Of a DNA stretch of 64,000 nucleotides, positions 7,199 through 15,694 are shown in pieces (the stretch's first letter is position 1; every line of letters starts with the position of its first letter). Below the pieces are notes generated by a model, which had not been told where the DNA came from, did not search any database, and worked only from the letters and a program-made list of their open reading frames with translations. This DNA is from an uncultured Eubacteriales bacterium. GTDB lineage: Bacteria; Bacillota; Clostridia; Oscillospirales; Acutalibacteraceae. The position numbers and the translations under genes are program-made. Where the stretch lies: assembly GCA_934647945.1 (NCBI GenBank), contig CAKUFK010000003.1, forward strand, positions 186,001 to 250,000. Direction: 5' to 3'.

Positions 7199-8065
7199 AT
7201 GCATACCCTTTCCCCGGACAAGGAGCCCATCGCGATCCTCGTCACCCTCGATGCTTTGTATCTACGTCCTTTATGCGTGATGCTCCGTTCTCTTGCCGCC
7301 CGGACTCCCGAGCGGGATTTCCGGGTTTTTGTCCTCCACTCCTCCCTGACCCCGGCCGATTTGGACGCTGTGCGCAGGGCGATAGAGGGCTGTCGGATGA
7401 CGCTCGAGGAGATCCGCGTCAGCGGAGGCGGGTTGGACGGCGCCCCCACCACCGACCGTTATCCCCGGGAGATGTACTACCGGATTTTCGCCGCCCAGGT
7501 GCTGCCGCCCGAGCTGGACCGGGTCTTGTATCTCGACCCGGACGTGCTGGCCATCAATCCGGTGGAAAAGCTTTACGCCACCCCCATGGGAGACGCGCTG
7601 TTCGCCGCCTGTTCCCATGTCCACGCCTCGCTGCGCAAGCTCAATGAGCTTCGCCTGGGGATGAAGAAGGACGCGCCCTACATCAATTCGGGGGTCATGC
7701 TCCTCAACCTGTCCCGGCTGCGGCGGGAGCAGCGTCCTGAAACGGTTCAGGAATGGCTTGCGGAACATAAAAGCCTGTTTTTGCCCGACCAGGATGTCAT
7801 CAGCACGTTGTATGGAGACCGGATTCTCCTCCTGGACGCCCTCCAGTACAACCTGGGAGAGAAATTTTACCTTTCCTGCCGGCTGCGGCCGCGTTCGGTC
7901 GGGGAAGGACGCCCCGATCTCGCCTGGGTACGGCAAAACACGGTCCTCATCCATTATTGCGGCCGCAACAAGCCTTGGAAGCCACGGTATATCGGAGAGC
8001 TGGGGGTATTCTACGACGAATTCCTGCGTGAACTGGGAGAGCTCCCTTTCCCGCCCGTTGCATGA
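7199..8065 (+). CDS. Glycosyltransferase family 8 protein
   Basis: 288 residues; AAGGAG lies 10 bases before the ATG. The GT8 fold is shown by YYRIFAAQVLP, the metal-binding DxD in LYLDPDVLAIN (DPD about 113-115), PYINSGVMLLNL (about 158-170) and the C-terminal HYCGRNKPWK motif (about 251-262). These are retaining transferases that use UDP-glucose or UDP-galactose, commonly on lipooligosaccharide or teichoic-acid-like glycans or glycoproteins. Donor and acceptor cannot be assigned here. It is the last gene of the unit and is followed by a terminator. Confidence 0.9.
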   Translation: MHTLSPDKEPIAILVTLDALYLRPLCVMLRSLAARTPERDFRVFVLHSSLTPADLDAVRRAIEGCRMTLEEIRVSGGGLDGAPTTDRYPREMYYRIFAAQVLPPELDRVLYLDPDVLAINPVEKLYATPMGDALFAACSHVHASLRKLNELRLGMKKDAPYINSGVMLLNLSRLRREQRPETVQEWLAEHKSLFLPDQDVISTLYGDRILLLDALQYNLGEKFYLSCRLRPRSVGEGRPDLAWVRQNTVLIHYCGRNKPWKPRYIGELGVFYDEFLRELGELPFPPVA

Positions 8066-8279
8066 ACAGTATCGGTTAAAAACCATTCAAACATCCGGGT
8101 GTTGCCCGTCCCATTCAATAGGGGACGGCGGCCCCGGGGATTGCGTCGTTCATAAAATCGATTTCTTGGGGACCAGAATCGTTGTTGGCCCTCCTTCGGC
8201 GAGGCAGCCGTAGGCCGGCTCTGCGGGCTCCGATTCAAAGTGTCCAGAATTTGTTCGCACGCCTATCCGAAATTTTCCA
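8066..8279. other. Intergenic region without a recognisable gene
   Basis: Between the GT8 stop and the terminator I see no coding frame with a ribosome site and no recognised RNA motif. Confidence 0.5.
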
Positions 8280-8310
8280 CCCGGCTTCCTTGTATAGGAG
8301 CCGGGTTTTT
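8280..8310 (+). terminator. Intrinsic terminator after the GT8 gene
   Basis: CCCGGCT (8280-8286) pairs with AGCCGGG (8299-8305), with extra pairing inside, followed by five T. The -35 of the pflB promoter lies in the loop of this hairpin. Confidence 0.7.
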
Positions 8311-8318
8311 GGTATACT
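8290..8318 (+). promoter_or_regulatory. Promoter for pflB embedded in the upstream terminator
   Basis: -35 TTGTAT (8290-8295) lies in the terminator loop; after a 17-base spacer that contains the right stem arm and T-run comes -10 TATACT (8313-8318). The start codon is about 70 bases downstream. Confidence 0.65.
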
Positions 8319-8387
8319 AAATCCATGAAGTGAAGCGTGTGTTGATATGGGAAGACGGCCCTGCGGCCGCGAAAGGATAGGAATGCC

Positions 8388-10604
8388 ATGACGGGGTTCA
8401 AACCGGGTATCTGGGAAAAGATGGTGGATGTGCGGGACTTTATCGCCCGTAATGTGACACCCTACGACGGGGATGAGGGGTTTCTCGCGCCTCCTACCGA
8501 GCGGACCAAAGCGCTGTGGGACGAGGTGGCGGCCCTGATGAAGGAGGAGCGGGACCGCGGCGGGGTCTACGATATCGATACACACACCATTTCGGGCATC
8601 GACGCCTATGCGCCGGGGTATATCGATAGAGACAAGGAGCAGATCGTCGGCCTGCAGACCTCCGCCCCCTTGACGAGGGCCATCATGCCCTTCGGGGGTA
8701 TCCGGATGGTCCGGAATTCCCTGGCGGCCTATGGCCGGGAGATGGATCCGGAGATCGAAACGGTATTCCAGTATCGCAAAACCCACAACGATGGGGTGTT
8801 CGATGTATACACCCCCCAGATGCGGGCCGCCCGCAAATCCGGCGTCATCACCGGCCTGCCCGATGCCTACGGCCGGGGCCGGATCATCGGGGATTACCGC
8901 CGGGTTGCCCTCTACGGGGTGGATATGCTTATCCGGGAAAAGCAGATGTCCCGGGATGCGGCGGACTACCCGGTCATGGATTCGAGGGAGATCCGGCTCC
9001 GGGAGGAGCTCGCCGAGCAGATCCGGGCGCTCGAGGCCCTGAAGCGGATGGCGGAGGGGTACGGTTTCGATATCTCCCGGCCCGCAGAAGATACCAAAGA
9101 GGCCATTCAGTGGCTGTATTTCGGCTACCTGGCCGCCATCAAGGAACAGAACGGCGCCGCCATGTCCATCGGCCGGGTGTCCACCTTCCTGGATATCTAC
9201 GCCGAACGCGACCTCGCTGACGGCCGCTATACCGAGGAGGAGATCCAGGAGTTTGTCGACCATTTCGTCATGAAGCTGCGGCTGGTCCGGTTCCTGCGCA
9301 CCCCGTCCTATGACGAGCTGTTCTCCGGCGACCCCACCTGGGTGACCGAGGCTATCGGCGGCCTCTCCACCGACGGACGGCATCTGGTCACCAAGATGTC
9401 CTTCCGTTTCCTTCACACCCTGACCAATCTGGGCCCGGCCCCCGAGCCCAATATGACGGTGCTGTGGAGCCCCCGCCTGCCCGAGGGCTTCAAGAAATAC
9501 TGCGCCAAAATGTCGATTGAGACCTGCTCCATCCAGTATGAGAGCGATGAGCTGATGCGCAAGAAATTCGGCGATGATTATGGTATCGCCTGCTGTGTTT
9601 CTGCCATGCGGATCGGCCGGCAGATGCAGTTTTTCGGGGCCAGGGCCAATCTAGCCAAGGCTCTGCTCTACGCCATCAATGGCGGCCGGGACGAAAAAAC
9701 CGGGGTGCAGGTGGGCCCTGAGCTGCTCGCCTGCCGGGGGAAATACCTGGACTACGACGACGTGATGAAGAAGTTCGACGCTATCCTCGATTGGCTGGCC
9801 AGCCTGTACGTCAACACCCTCAACGTCATCCATTATATGCACGACAAATACTGCTATGAGAAGCTCCAGATGGCCCTGCACGACAACGACGTGCTGCGCA
9901 CCATGGCCTGCGGAGTGGCCGGGCTGTCGGTGGTGGCGGATTCCCTGTCCGCCATCCGTTACGCCCGGGTCCGGCCCGTCCGGGACGAGACCGGCCTGGC
10001 GGTGGATTTCGAGGTAGAAGGGGATTATCCGAAATTCGGCAACAACGACCCCCGGGTGGACGACCTGGCGGTGGACGTGGTCAAGCTCTTCATGAGCAAG
10101 CTGAAAAAATGCCCCACCTATCGGGAGAGTGTCCACACCATGTCCATCCTCACCATCACCTCCAACGTGGTGTACGGCAAGAAGACCGGCTCCACCCCTG
10201 ATGGACGGAAGGCGGGGGAGCCCTTCGCCCCCGGTGCCAATCCCATGCACGGCCGGGACAGCCACGGCTGCGTGGCCTCGATGATGTCGGTGGCAAAGCT
10301 CCCCTACGACTATTCCGAGGACGGCATCAGCTACACCTTCTCCATTGTCCCCACCGCCCTCGGGCATGAGCGGGAGGAACAGGCGGAAAATCTGGTCGGG
10401 CTGATGGACGGTTATTTCGGGGAGGGGGGGCACCACATCAACGTAAACGTCCTCAACCGGGAGATCCTTCTGGACGCCATGGACCACCCCGAGCTCTATC
10501 CCCAGCTGACCATCCGGGTTTCGGGCTACGCGGTCAATTTCATCAAACTGACCAGGGAGCAGCAGCTCGATGTCATCCACCGCACCTTCCACACCCGGTT
10601 TTAG
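8388..10604 (+). CDS. pflB: Pyruvate formate-lyase (formate C-acetyltransferase)
   Basis: 738 residues, close to the usual 740-760. The adjacent catalytic cysteines are in [13 protein letters not shown] (Cys402-Cys403) and the glycyl-radical site is in [10 protein letters not shown] (Gly about 713). It converts pyruvate and CoA to acetyl-CoA and formate in anaerobic fermentation and needs activation by the radical-SAM activase encoded 35 bases downstream. AAAGGA precedes the ATG. I see no frameshift or missing residue, and the double cysteine separates it from diol dehydratases and other glycyl-radical enzymes. Confidence 0.97.
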   Translation: MTGFKPGIWEKMVDVRDFIARNVTPYDGDEGFLAPPTERTKALWDEVAALMKEERDRGGVYDIDTHTISGIDAYAPGYIDRDKEQIVGLQTSAPLTRAIMPFGGIRMVRNSLAAYGREMDPEIETVFQYRKTHNDGVFDVYTPQMRAARKSGVITGLPDAYGRGRIIGDYRRVALYGVDMLIREKQMSRDAADYPVMDSREIRLREELAEQIRALEALKRMAEGYGFDISRPAEDTKEAIQWLYFGYLAAIKEQNGAAMSIGRVSTFLDIYAERDLADGRYTEEEIQEFVDHFVMKLRLVRFLRTPSYDELFSGDPTWVTEAIGGLSTDGRHLVTKMSFRFLHTLTNLGPAPEPNMTVLWSPRLPEGFKKYCAKMSIETCSIQYESDELMRKKFGDDYGIACCVSAMRIGRQMQFFGARANLAKALLYAINGGRDEKTGVQVGPELLACRGKYLDYDDVMKKFDAILDWLASLYVNTLNVIHYMHDKYCYEKLQMALHDNDVLRTMACGVAGLSVVADSLSAIRYARVRPVRDETGLAVDFEVEGDYPKFGNNDPRVDDLAVDVVKLFMSKLKKCPTYRESVHTMSILTITSNVVYGKKTGSTPDGRKAGEPFAPGANPMHGRDSHGCVASMMSVAKLPYDYSEDGISYTFSIVPTALGHEREEQAENLVGLMDGYFGEGGHHINVNVLNREILLDAMDHPELYPQLTIRVSGYAVNFIKLTREQQLDVIHRTFHTRF

Positions 10605-10639
10605 GCATACCGGCTGGAGAAAGGGAAGGGGGCGGCAGC

Positions 10640-11368
10640 ATGGAAAACGTGATGGGCCGGATCCATTCGGTGGAGAGCTTCGGGGCACTGGACGGGCCGG
10701 GGATCCGGTACGTCCTCTTTCTGCAGGGCTGTCCCATGCGCTGTGCCTTTTGCCACAACCCCGACTCTTGGAATGCGCAGGGAGGGGAGAAGGTCGGGTC
10801 CAAGGCCGTGGTGGCGGATATCCTGCGCTACCGGAATTTCATTCAGAAGGGCGGCGTCACCCTTTCGGGCGGGGAACCCCTCATGCAGCCGGAATTCGCC
10901 GCTTCGATTTTGGAGGGGTGCCGCGAAAACGGTCTGCACACCGCCATCGACACCGCGGGCTCGGTTTCCCTGTTTCACTGCCGGAGAGCGGTGGATCAGG
11001 CGGATCTTTTGCTGCTGGATATCAAAGCGGCCAGGGACGAGCTGTTTCGAAAAATCACCGGCCGGGGGATGGACAACACCCTCGAGTTGCTCAACCACTG
11101 TGAAAACGTCCGGAAACCGGTCTGGATCCGGCACGTGCTGGTGCCGGGCCTGACCGACGGCAGGGATGACCTCTGTGCCTTGGGGGTGCTGCTGTCCCGG
11201 TATGCCTGCATCGAGCGGGTGGAGTTGCTCCCCTTCCACAAAATGGGGGAGTACAAATGGGAGGCACTGGCTGCTCCCTATACCTTGAAGGACACCCCTG
11301 CGGCCGGTGCGGAGGATGTGGAACAGGCCCGGAGAATATTAAAAGCCTACGGGCTGAAGGTGAAATAG
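10640..11368 (+). CDS. pflA: Pyruvate formate-lyase activating enzyme
   Basis: 242 residues, the standard length. The radical-SAM cluster motif CxxxCxxC is in GCPMRCAFCHNPDSW (Cys31, 35, 38); TLSGGEPLMQPEF is the SAM-binding GGE motif. It generates the glycyl radical on PflB using a [4Fe-4S] cluster and S-adenosylmethionine. It directly follows pflB and ends in a strong terminator, so the two form one operon. Confidence 0.97.
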   Translation: MENVMGRIHSVESFGALDGPGIRYVLFLQGCPMRCAFCHNPDSWNAQGGEKVGSKAVVADILRYRNFIQKGGVTLSGGEPLMQPEFAASILEGCRENGLHTAIDTAGSVSLFHCRRAVDQADLLLLDIKAARDELFRKITGRGMDNTLELLNHCENVRKPVWIRHVLVPGLTDGRDDLCALGVLLSRYACIERVELLPFHKMGEYKWEALAAPYTLKDTPAAGAEDVEQARRILKAYGLKVK

Positions 11369-11386
11369 AATTGGGATCATCTAAAG

Positions 11387-11420
11387 GCGGCCGGCTCCCT
11401 GGAGAGCCGGCCGCTCTTTA
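11387..11420 (+). terminator. Terminator after pflBA
   Basis: An 11-bp stem (GCGGCCGGCTC with its complement, 11387-11397/11404-11414) followed by TCTTTA. Confidence 0.75.
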
Positions 11421-11486
11421 AACGTATAGAGGGATGAGAGGGACGTATTCGGAGAGACTGGAGCTTCTCCGTGGAGATGCAGAGAA

Positions 11487-11518
11487 AAAAGACCGGATCC
11501 GTAAGGATCCGGTCTTTT
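11487..11518. terminator. Bidirectional terminator
   Basis: A perfect 14-bp inverted repeat (AAAAGACCGGATCC, loop GTAA, complement) with A and T tracts on both sides. It ends the leftward surface-protein gene and backs up the pflBA terminator. Confidence 0.8.
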
Positions 11519-11533
11519 CTAAGGTATCAAACC

Positions 11534-12928
11534 TTATTTGGAGCGCACACGGCGGGACTTCACCATTACAACGGACGCAGCGCTGGCCAGAGCGGCCGCG
11601 AGGACCACCCAAACCATGGTGGTGCTGCCGGTATCCGGGTTTTCAGTCTTGCTGGTGTCATCCGGGGTGCTGGGAGTACTCGGGGTACTCGGGGTACTCG
11701 GAGTGCTGGTGTCCGGAATCTTCTCCCACTTCGCATACAGGGTGATATCCCCCGTCACCAGAGTTTCGAAATCATATTCCTGCTCCAGGGCCTCGTCGGT
11801 AAACCAGCCCTTGAAGGTATAGCCGTCCTTTTCAGGATCTTCCGGTTTTTCCATCGGCTCGCCTTCTACGATCGGCATCTCAACGGGATCGGTGCCGTTG
11901 TTCGCATTGAAGGTGGCGGTGTAAACGGCACGGACCGCATCCTCACCGAAAGCGTCGGAGAGAGAATCGCTGTTGCCGACCGTATTCGGAGCAATCGCGA
12001 CCCCGATTTCGACACCCTCGGTCTCGGGCGTGATTTCCACACCGCCGGTGGTGCCGGGATGCAGTTCGGTCACGGTGCCGCCGGTCACTGCGGCAACCGA
12101 CTGGGCAATGGTGCCGGTCACACTGGAGTCGCCGGTTTCACCGCCGACATACAGCTTGTTGACTTCGCCGCCCATCACGACCAGCGCGGCTTCATCCATC
12201 GATCCGCGGTTGACACTCTGCACGACATTGACTTTGCCGCCGTTCACGGCAACCATCCCGTAACCAGTGTAACCATTCGAACCGCCGGCCGTTACCCAAG
12301 CGGTGGACAGGTCGCCGTCCAGGACGACCACGCCAGCCGTCTCGGTGAAGCTGATACCCTCACCGCCGCCGAACACCAAAGAGGAAACCTTGCCGCCGGC
12401 AATGGTGACTTCCGTCACCTCCACCCGGCAGGGCGAATCTTTCGGATCCCCGGCATACCAGGTCGTACCGTTATCGCAGCCGCAGTTTTTAAACAGCGAC
12501 GAGGCGCCGCCGCCCTGGACGCTGACCGCTTCACCGTCAATCAACGTGACCTCGGAGGTTTCCACCTGGCTCTTGTGCAGGCCGCCGCCGATCAGGTTGC
12601 GAACCTTGCCGCCCTCCATCGTGATGGAAGTGGTCTTGTAAATGCCGTCGTGATCATGGCCGCCGCCGAACACGTGTGCATTCGGGCCGACCTCAATGCT
12701 ACCGCCTTCCCATGTAACCAGGGCACCCTCTTCTCCATCGGTCCGCTCCACGATGGTGATGGGCGTGCCGTTGGCAAAAACGACTTCCTGGTCGCCTTTG
12801 GCTTCGGCAATCGTGACTTTCTCGGGCGTGCTGGGATCGAGATAGGTCCTCTCATCCGCAAACGCCGACATGCCGCACATGGCCATCAGCAGAGCCGTAC
12901 CGGCGACAAACGACAGTACTTTTTTCAT
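11534..12928 (-). CDS. Secreted cell-wall surface protein with NPDTG sortase-type anchor
   Basis: 464 residues with a clear signal peptide (MKKVLSFVAG start, likely cleavage near SAFA-DE, about 24). Residues about 80-300 carry irregular glycine-rich repeats with FGGG, IGGGL, VQGGGA, FGGGE and VGGE, each after a short strand, which suggests a beta-helix or beta-solenoid. Residues about 333-403 form a Listeria-Bacteroides (Flg_new, InlB B-like) repeat, with YTATFNANNG and GYTFKGWFTDEA as key parts. An STP linker repeat follows, then NPDTG (430-434), a membrane helix and a basic tail (KSRRVRSK). NPDTG resembles non-LPXTG sortase signals. Likely an adhesin or carbohydrate-binding surface protein; its ligand is unknown. 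No sortase gene is in the window. Confidence 0.8.
   Translation of the reverse strand: MKKVLSFVAGTALLMAMCGMSAFADERTYLDPSTPEKVTIAEAKGDQEVVFANGTPITIVERTDGEEGALVTWEGGSIEVGPNAHVFGGGHDHDGIYKTTSITMEGGKVRNLIGGGLHKSQVETSEVTLIDGEAVSVQGGGASSLFKNCGCDNGTTWYAGDPKDSPCRVEVTEVTIAGGKVSSLVFGGGEGISFTETAGVVVLDGDLSTAWVTAGGSNGYTGYGMVAVNGGKVNVVQSVNRGSMDEAALVVMGGEVNKLYVGGETGDSSVTGTIAQSVAAVTGGTVTELHPGTTGGVEITPETEGVEIGVAIAPNTVGNSDSLSDAFGEDAVRAVYTATFNANNGTDPVEMPIVEGEPMEKPEDPEKDGYTFKGWFTDEALEQEYDFETLVTGDITLYAKWEKIPDTSTPSTPSTPSTPSTPDDTSKTENPDTGSTTMVWVVLAAALASAASVVMVKSRRVRSK
11664..11709 (-). repeat. 9-bp tandem repeat encoding the STP linker
   Basis: Near-identical 9-base units encode Ser-Thr-Pro repeated four to five times between the Flg_new repeat and the anchor of the surface protein. 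Such units can change copy number by slippage. Confidence 0.7.
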
Positions 12929-13056
12929 CCTGTTTTCTTCCCTTCTCTTGCTTTTTCCAAGGCGGCCCCGCTTCTCCCCTTAAATATGTGCCTTCAAAGC
13001 CGGGCCATCCTTGCCACAGCCCCCCACCCAATGGACGGCGGGCGCTGCCAAAAGGT

Positions 13057-13086
13057 ATTATAGCGCACTCTCCATCAAAAATCCAA
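13057..13086 (-). promoter_or_regulatory. Promoter for the surface protein gene
   Basis: Leftward -10 TATAAT (13062-13057) with a weak TTGGAT 18 bases upstream (13086-13081). The leader to the ATG at 12928 is about 120 bases. Confidence 0.5.
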
Positions 13087-13129
13087 TACTTTTTACGAAA
13101 TTTACAAAATTTAACAATTTATTCATGCT

Positions 13130-14527
13130 TTATCCAAGAAGAACCTCGGTCCGGTTGCGGTAAAGGGTATTGTCGTTGCTGAGCAGCACATTGTAAACCC
13201 CTACGGCCTCGTCGACGGATTTCAGCAGCACCCCATTGTGTTCGAGCTGTCCGTCCGGATCCCCACACCACATCTTCACCTCGTCGGTGATGTCGAAGCG
13301 CAGCTCCGGCGTGACGCTTTCCAGCAGGGCGGTGCGTTTGCCGATTTCATAATGGTCGTTCCAATTTCCTGTCAGGCTGCACCAGTCCTCCAGAACCGTT
13401 TTCATTTCCAGCCGGTCGGGAGATTCCGTCAGGGAGTAGGTGTAATAGGAGGCGCTGCGGATATCGTCCGCCTTCAGGCGGAAAGTCGAGGTGAACTGAT
13501 AGCGGATGAGCAGCTGCCCGATGCCGTAGTCCGGGCTGTTCCCGATCACCGAATAGTTCCGGAGATATGCATACTCGAGATCCGGAAGGCGGGAATACAG
13601 GGCGTTGTCGGGCTGCTTTTCCCTGCGCATCTCAAACGAGAGAAAGACCGTGGCCCCCTTCGACAGCGCCGTTTTGTCAAATGTGAACTCCAGCGTATAC
13701 AGATTGGAGTCCAGCTTGACGAAATCGAGTGTGCCGCTGTAATCGATCTGCCCGTCCGCCGTGCGGAGGAGCGGTTTCTGGATCACAGCCAGGATGTCTT
13801 TGTTTTTCCCGAGAGCGCTCATCACCAGGTAGCCGCCCTTGGTCATTTCCAGCTTTGCCTGGTTGTCGGGCATTTGCAGCCACATGACAAGCTTACCGTC
13901 CGGCTGGTCCTTGCGGATGGCCACTTCGCCGTTGACCCCGAGAGAGGACGGGTAGAAACGGGCGCTGGTGCCGTCACCAAACGCACCGTTGTAGGACACC
14001 ATCGTCTTTTTTTCCCCGATGAAGTTGCGCTCCTTCCGCACGCGGCTCTCGATCTCATGATCGGAATCCACGCCGAAGGTACAAGTGATGTTTTTGGACA
14101 GACGGATCCCGCTTTCCCCACTCAGTGTCTTCGGAAAAAGCGGCACGATGTCGCTGGCCGCCGCCGTGTAGACATACCCCTCGTCGAGCAGCGCCGCATC
14201 CTCAACGTTGGCAAGGCGTGTGTCGATGTTCACCCACGTCCCGTTCGCGCTCTGGTACCGGATGGGGGCGGCGTATATATATAAGGATTTTGTGCCGTCC
14301 TGATTGAGGTATCCGATGGTGGTATCGGTATCGTACTCGGGCAGATGCATCCGGTGTGCTTTGGCCTGCTCCTCCGTAAACAGCTCCTGATAGGCCGGGG
14401 CCAGAGTGATTTTATAGACGCCGCCCCGGCCGAGCCATATCCACAGCAGCACGGCGAGCAGGATGAGCAGCAGTCCGGCGCCCGCCCCTATCAGCGCCGC
14501 TTTTCGTTTCCCCATCTTGGTTTTCAC
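13130..14527 (-). CDS. Membrane-anchored extracellular protein with DNRLRE-like C-terminal domain
   Basis: 465 residues from a GTG at 14527 (GAGGA about 10 bases upstream; an ATG four codons later is possible). One N-terminal helix (about 10-33) and a basic start predict a membrane anchor with the rest outside. The middle (about 80-310) is beta-rich with many aromatic residues and no motif I can name. Residues about 340-460 (SYYTYSLTESPDRLEM, VLEDWCSLTGNW, ITDEVKMWCGDPDGQLEHNG) resemble DNRLRE domains, found in large secreted Rhs/YD-repeat and cell-wall proteins; here the domain stands alone. Function unknown. It lies upstream of the surface-protein gene in the same direction and divergent from an AraC regulator. 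Confidence 0.6.
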   Translation of the reverse strand: MKTKMGKRKAALIGAGAGLLLILLAVLLWIWLGRGGVYKITLAPAYQELFTEEQAKAHRMHLPEYDTDTTIGYLNQDGTKSLYIYAAPIRYQSANGTWVNIDTRLANVEDAALLDEGYVYTAAASDIVPLFPKTLSGESGIRLSKNITCTFGVDSDHEIESRVRKERNFIGEKKTMVSYNGAFGDGTSARFYPSSLGVNGEVAIRKDQPDGKLVMWLQMPDNQAKLEMTKGGYLVMSALGKNKDILAVIQKPLLRTADGQIDYSGTLDFVKLDSNLYTLEFTFDKTALSKGATVFLSFEMRREKQPDNALYSRLPDLEYAYLRNYSVIGNSPDYGIGQLLIRYQFTSTFRLKADDIRSASYYTYSLTESPDRLEMKTVLEDWCSLTGNWNDHYEIGKRTALLESVTPELRFDITDEVKMWCGDPDGQLEHNGVLLKSVDEAVGVYNVLLSNDNTLYRNRTEVLLG

Positions 14528-14592
14528 ATTCCCACATCCTCATCGGTAAAACTGCCCCCTTGAAAAGCGGGGAAAAGCGTGGTATCCTGTAT

Positions 14593-14620
14593 TTGGCAAA
14601 AAAACCCATATTAGTATATC
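14593..14620 (+). promoter_or_regulatory. Promoter for the AraC-type regulator
   Basis: -35 TTGGCA (14593-14598), 16-base spacer, -10 TATATC (14615-14620). The -10 overlaps the -10 of the opposing leftward promoter at 14613-14618. Confidence 0.45.
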
Positions 14621-14641
14621 GTATACCTGTCCTTTCGTCAT
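14613..14641 (-). promoter_or_regulatory. Promoter for the DNRLRE-like gene
   Basis: Leftward ATGACG (14641-14636), 17-base spacer, -10 TATACT (14618-14613). A GTATA-TCG-TATAC dyad (14614-14626) covers this -10 and the opposing one. Confidence 0.5.
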
Positions 14642-14663
14642 TGTATTTTCGACAGGTTTTTTT
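14625..14663 (+). terminator. Terminator-like hairpin in the AraC leader (possible attenuator)
   Basis: ACCTGTC (14625-14631) and GACAGGT (14651-14657) form a 7-bp stem around a 19-base loop, followed by a run of seven T. It lies between the proposed promoter and the start codon of the regulator, so it could attenuate its transcription. Confidence 0.4.
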
Positions 14664-14702
14664 GTATTTTGAGCAATATCGACCGGGAAAGGGGGACACC
14701 GG

Positions 14703-15569
14703 ATGACCACGTGCACATATAGGACGGGCCGGCAGGTACCCGTCCTGCTCGCGCCGCTTTGTGCGGATACGGTGCTCGATCCCGGATGGTTCCACCTTCT
14801 GCTCTTGGAAAGCGGCTGCTTTCGCGGGCGCACGGGGAACACGACGTATGTGGCCGCAGGGCATTCTTTGCTTTGCCTGCCTCCGGACAGTGCCTTCCGC
14901 CCTTTGGAAATCCGGCATTCCTCCGGGCTGCATCTGGCGTTCGCCCCGGAGTTCATCAACGTCGGCCTGCATGCCCCGGCTCTCCATCCCTCTTGTTATG
15001 AAATGATCCGGGAAACCCAGGGCTATCCGGATTTCCGCGTGTTTGCCGACGATCCGGGTATCCTGGGCCTGGACGACGCTGCCTACGCGTATATGCGGAA
15101 GTCCCTGGAGCGGATCCGGGTTCAGCTCCAGGAGCAGCCGGATCCCAAATGGTCCTGCCGGGCGCGCCAGATCCTGTTCCGGATCCTTGCCGTGCTGGCG
15201 CAGGGCCGGGAGCGGGAGAACTGCGCAGCCGGGACAGAGGAGACGGCCGGGCGGGTCTGCCGGTATATCCTGACCCATCTGGGAGAGGATCTGTCGGTTG
15301 GGAGCCTGTGCAGGACATTTGCCACCAACCACACCTCTCTCTACCGTCAGTTCAAAGCCCATACCGGCCTGCCGGTGTCCGAATATGTGCTGTTCAAACG
15401 TCTGGAAGCCGCAAAAAGCAGCCTGGCGTTCACCTCCCTCTCTCTGGCGGAGATCGCAAGGGAATGCGGGTTCCGGGAGAGCGCCTATCTGGCGCGCGTG
15501 TTCAAGCAGCATGTGGGGACAACCCCGCTTTCTTACCGCACCGCCATGCGGAAAAAGCGGATGGGATAG
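14703..15569 (+). CDS. AraC/XylS-family transcriptional regulator
   Basis: 288 residues. The N-terminal half (about 1-150) is a cupin-like ligand domain with no recognisable sugar signature. The C-terminal hundred residues contain the two helix-turn-helix motifs: LSVGSLCRTFATNHTSLYRQF and LAEIARECGFRESAYLARVFK, ending in GTTPLSYR, the usual AraC signature. AAAGGGGGAC precedes the ATG. It is divergent from the extracellular-protein gene at 13130-14527 and may regulate it; the overlapping promoters support this but do not prove it. Confidence 0.92.
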   Translation: MTTCTYRTGRQVPVLLAPLCADTVLDPGWFHLLLLESGCFRGRTGNTTYVAAGHSLLCLPPDSAFRPLEIRHSSGLHLAFAPEFINVGLHAPALHPSCYEMIRETQGYPDFRVFADDPGILGLDDAAYAYMRKSLERIRVQLQEQPDPKWSCRARQILFRILAVLAQGRERENCAAGTEETAGRVCRYILTHLGEDLSVGSLCRTFATNHTSLYRQFKAHTGLPVSEYVLFKRLEAAKSSLAFTSLSLAEIARECGFRESAYLARVFKQHVGTTPLSYRTAMRKKRMG

Positions 15570-15608
15570 GGTGGCAGTCCCGCCTTCCCGGGCAACAGTA
15601 CAGACAAG

Positions 15609-15646
15609 AACGCCCCGGTATTTCGTCGACGAAATACCGGGGCGTT
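15609..15646. terminator. Bidirectional terminator, perfect 38-base palindrome
   Basis: AACGCCCCGGTATTTCGTC is followed directly by its complement with no loop bases beyond the GTCGAC centre. It separates the convergent AraC and zinc-ribbon/TM2 genes. T tracts are short on both sides. Confidence 0.65.
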
Positions 15647-15694
15647 TCGAAACAAAAGCGCGGCTGATAAAGCGGCAGAACCGGAAACGATCCG

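Noticed and set aside
11664..11709. Short tandem repeats considered as a CRISPR or minisatellite array
   Set aside because: The 9-base unit is in frame and encodes the Ser-Thr-Pro linker of a surface protein; there are no spacers.
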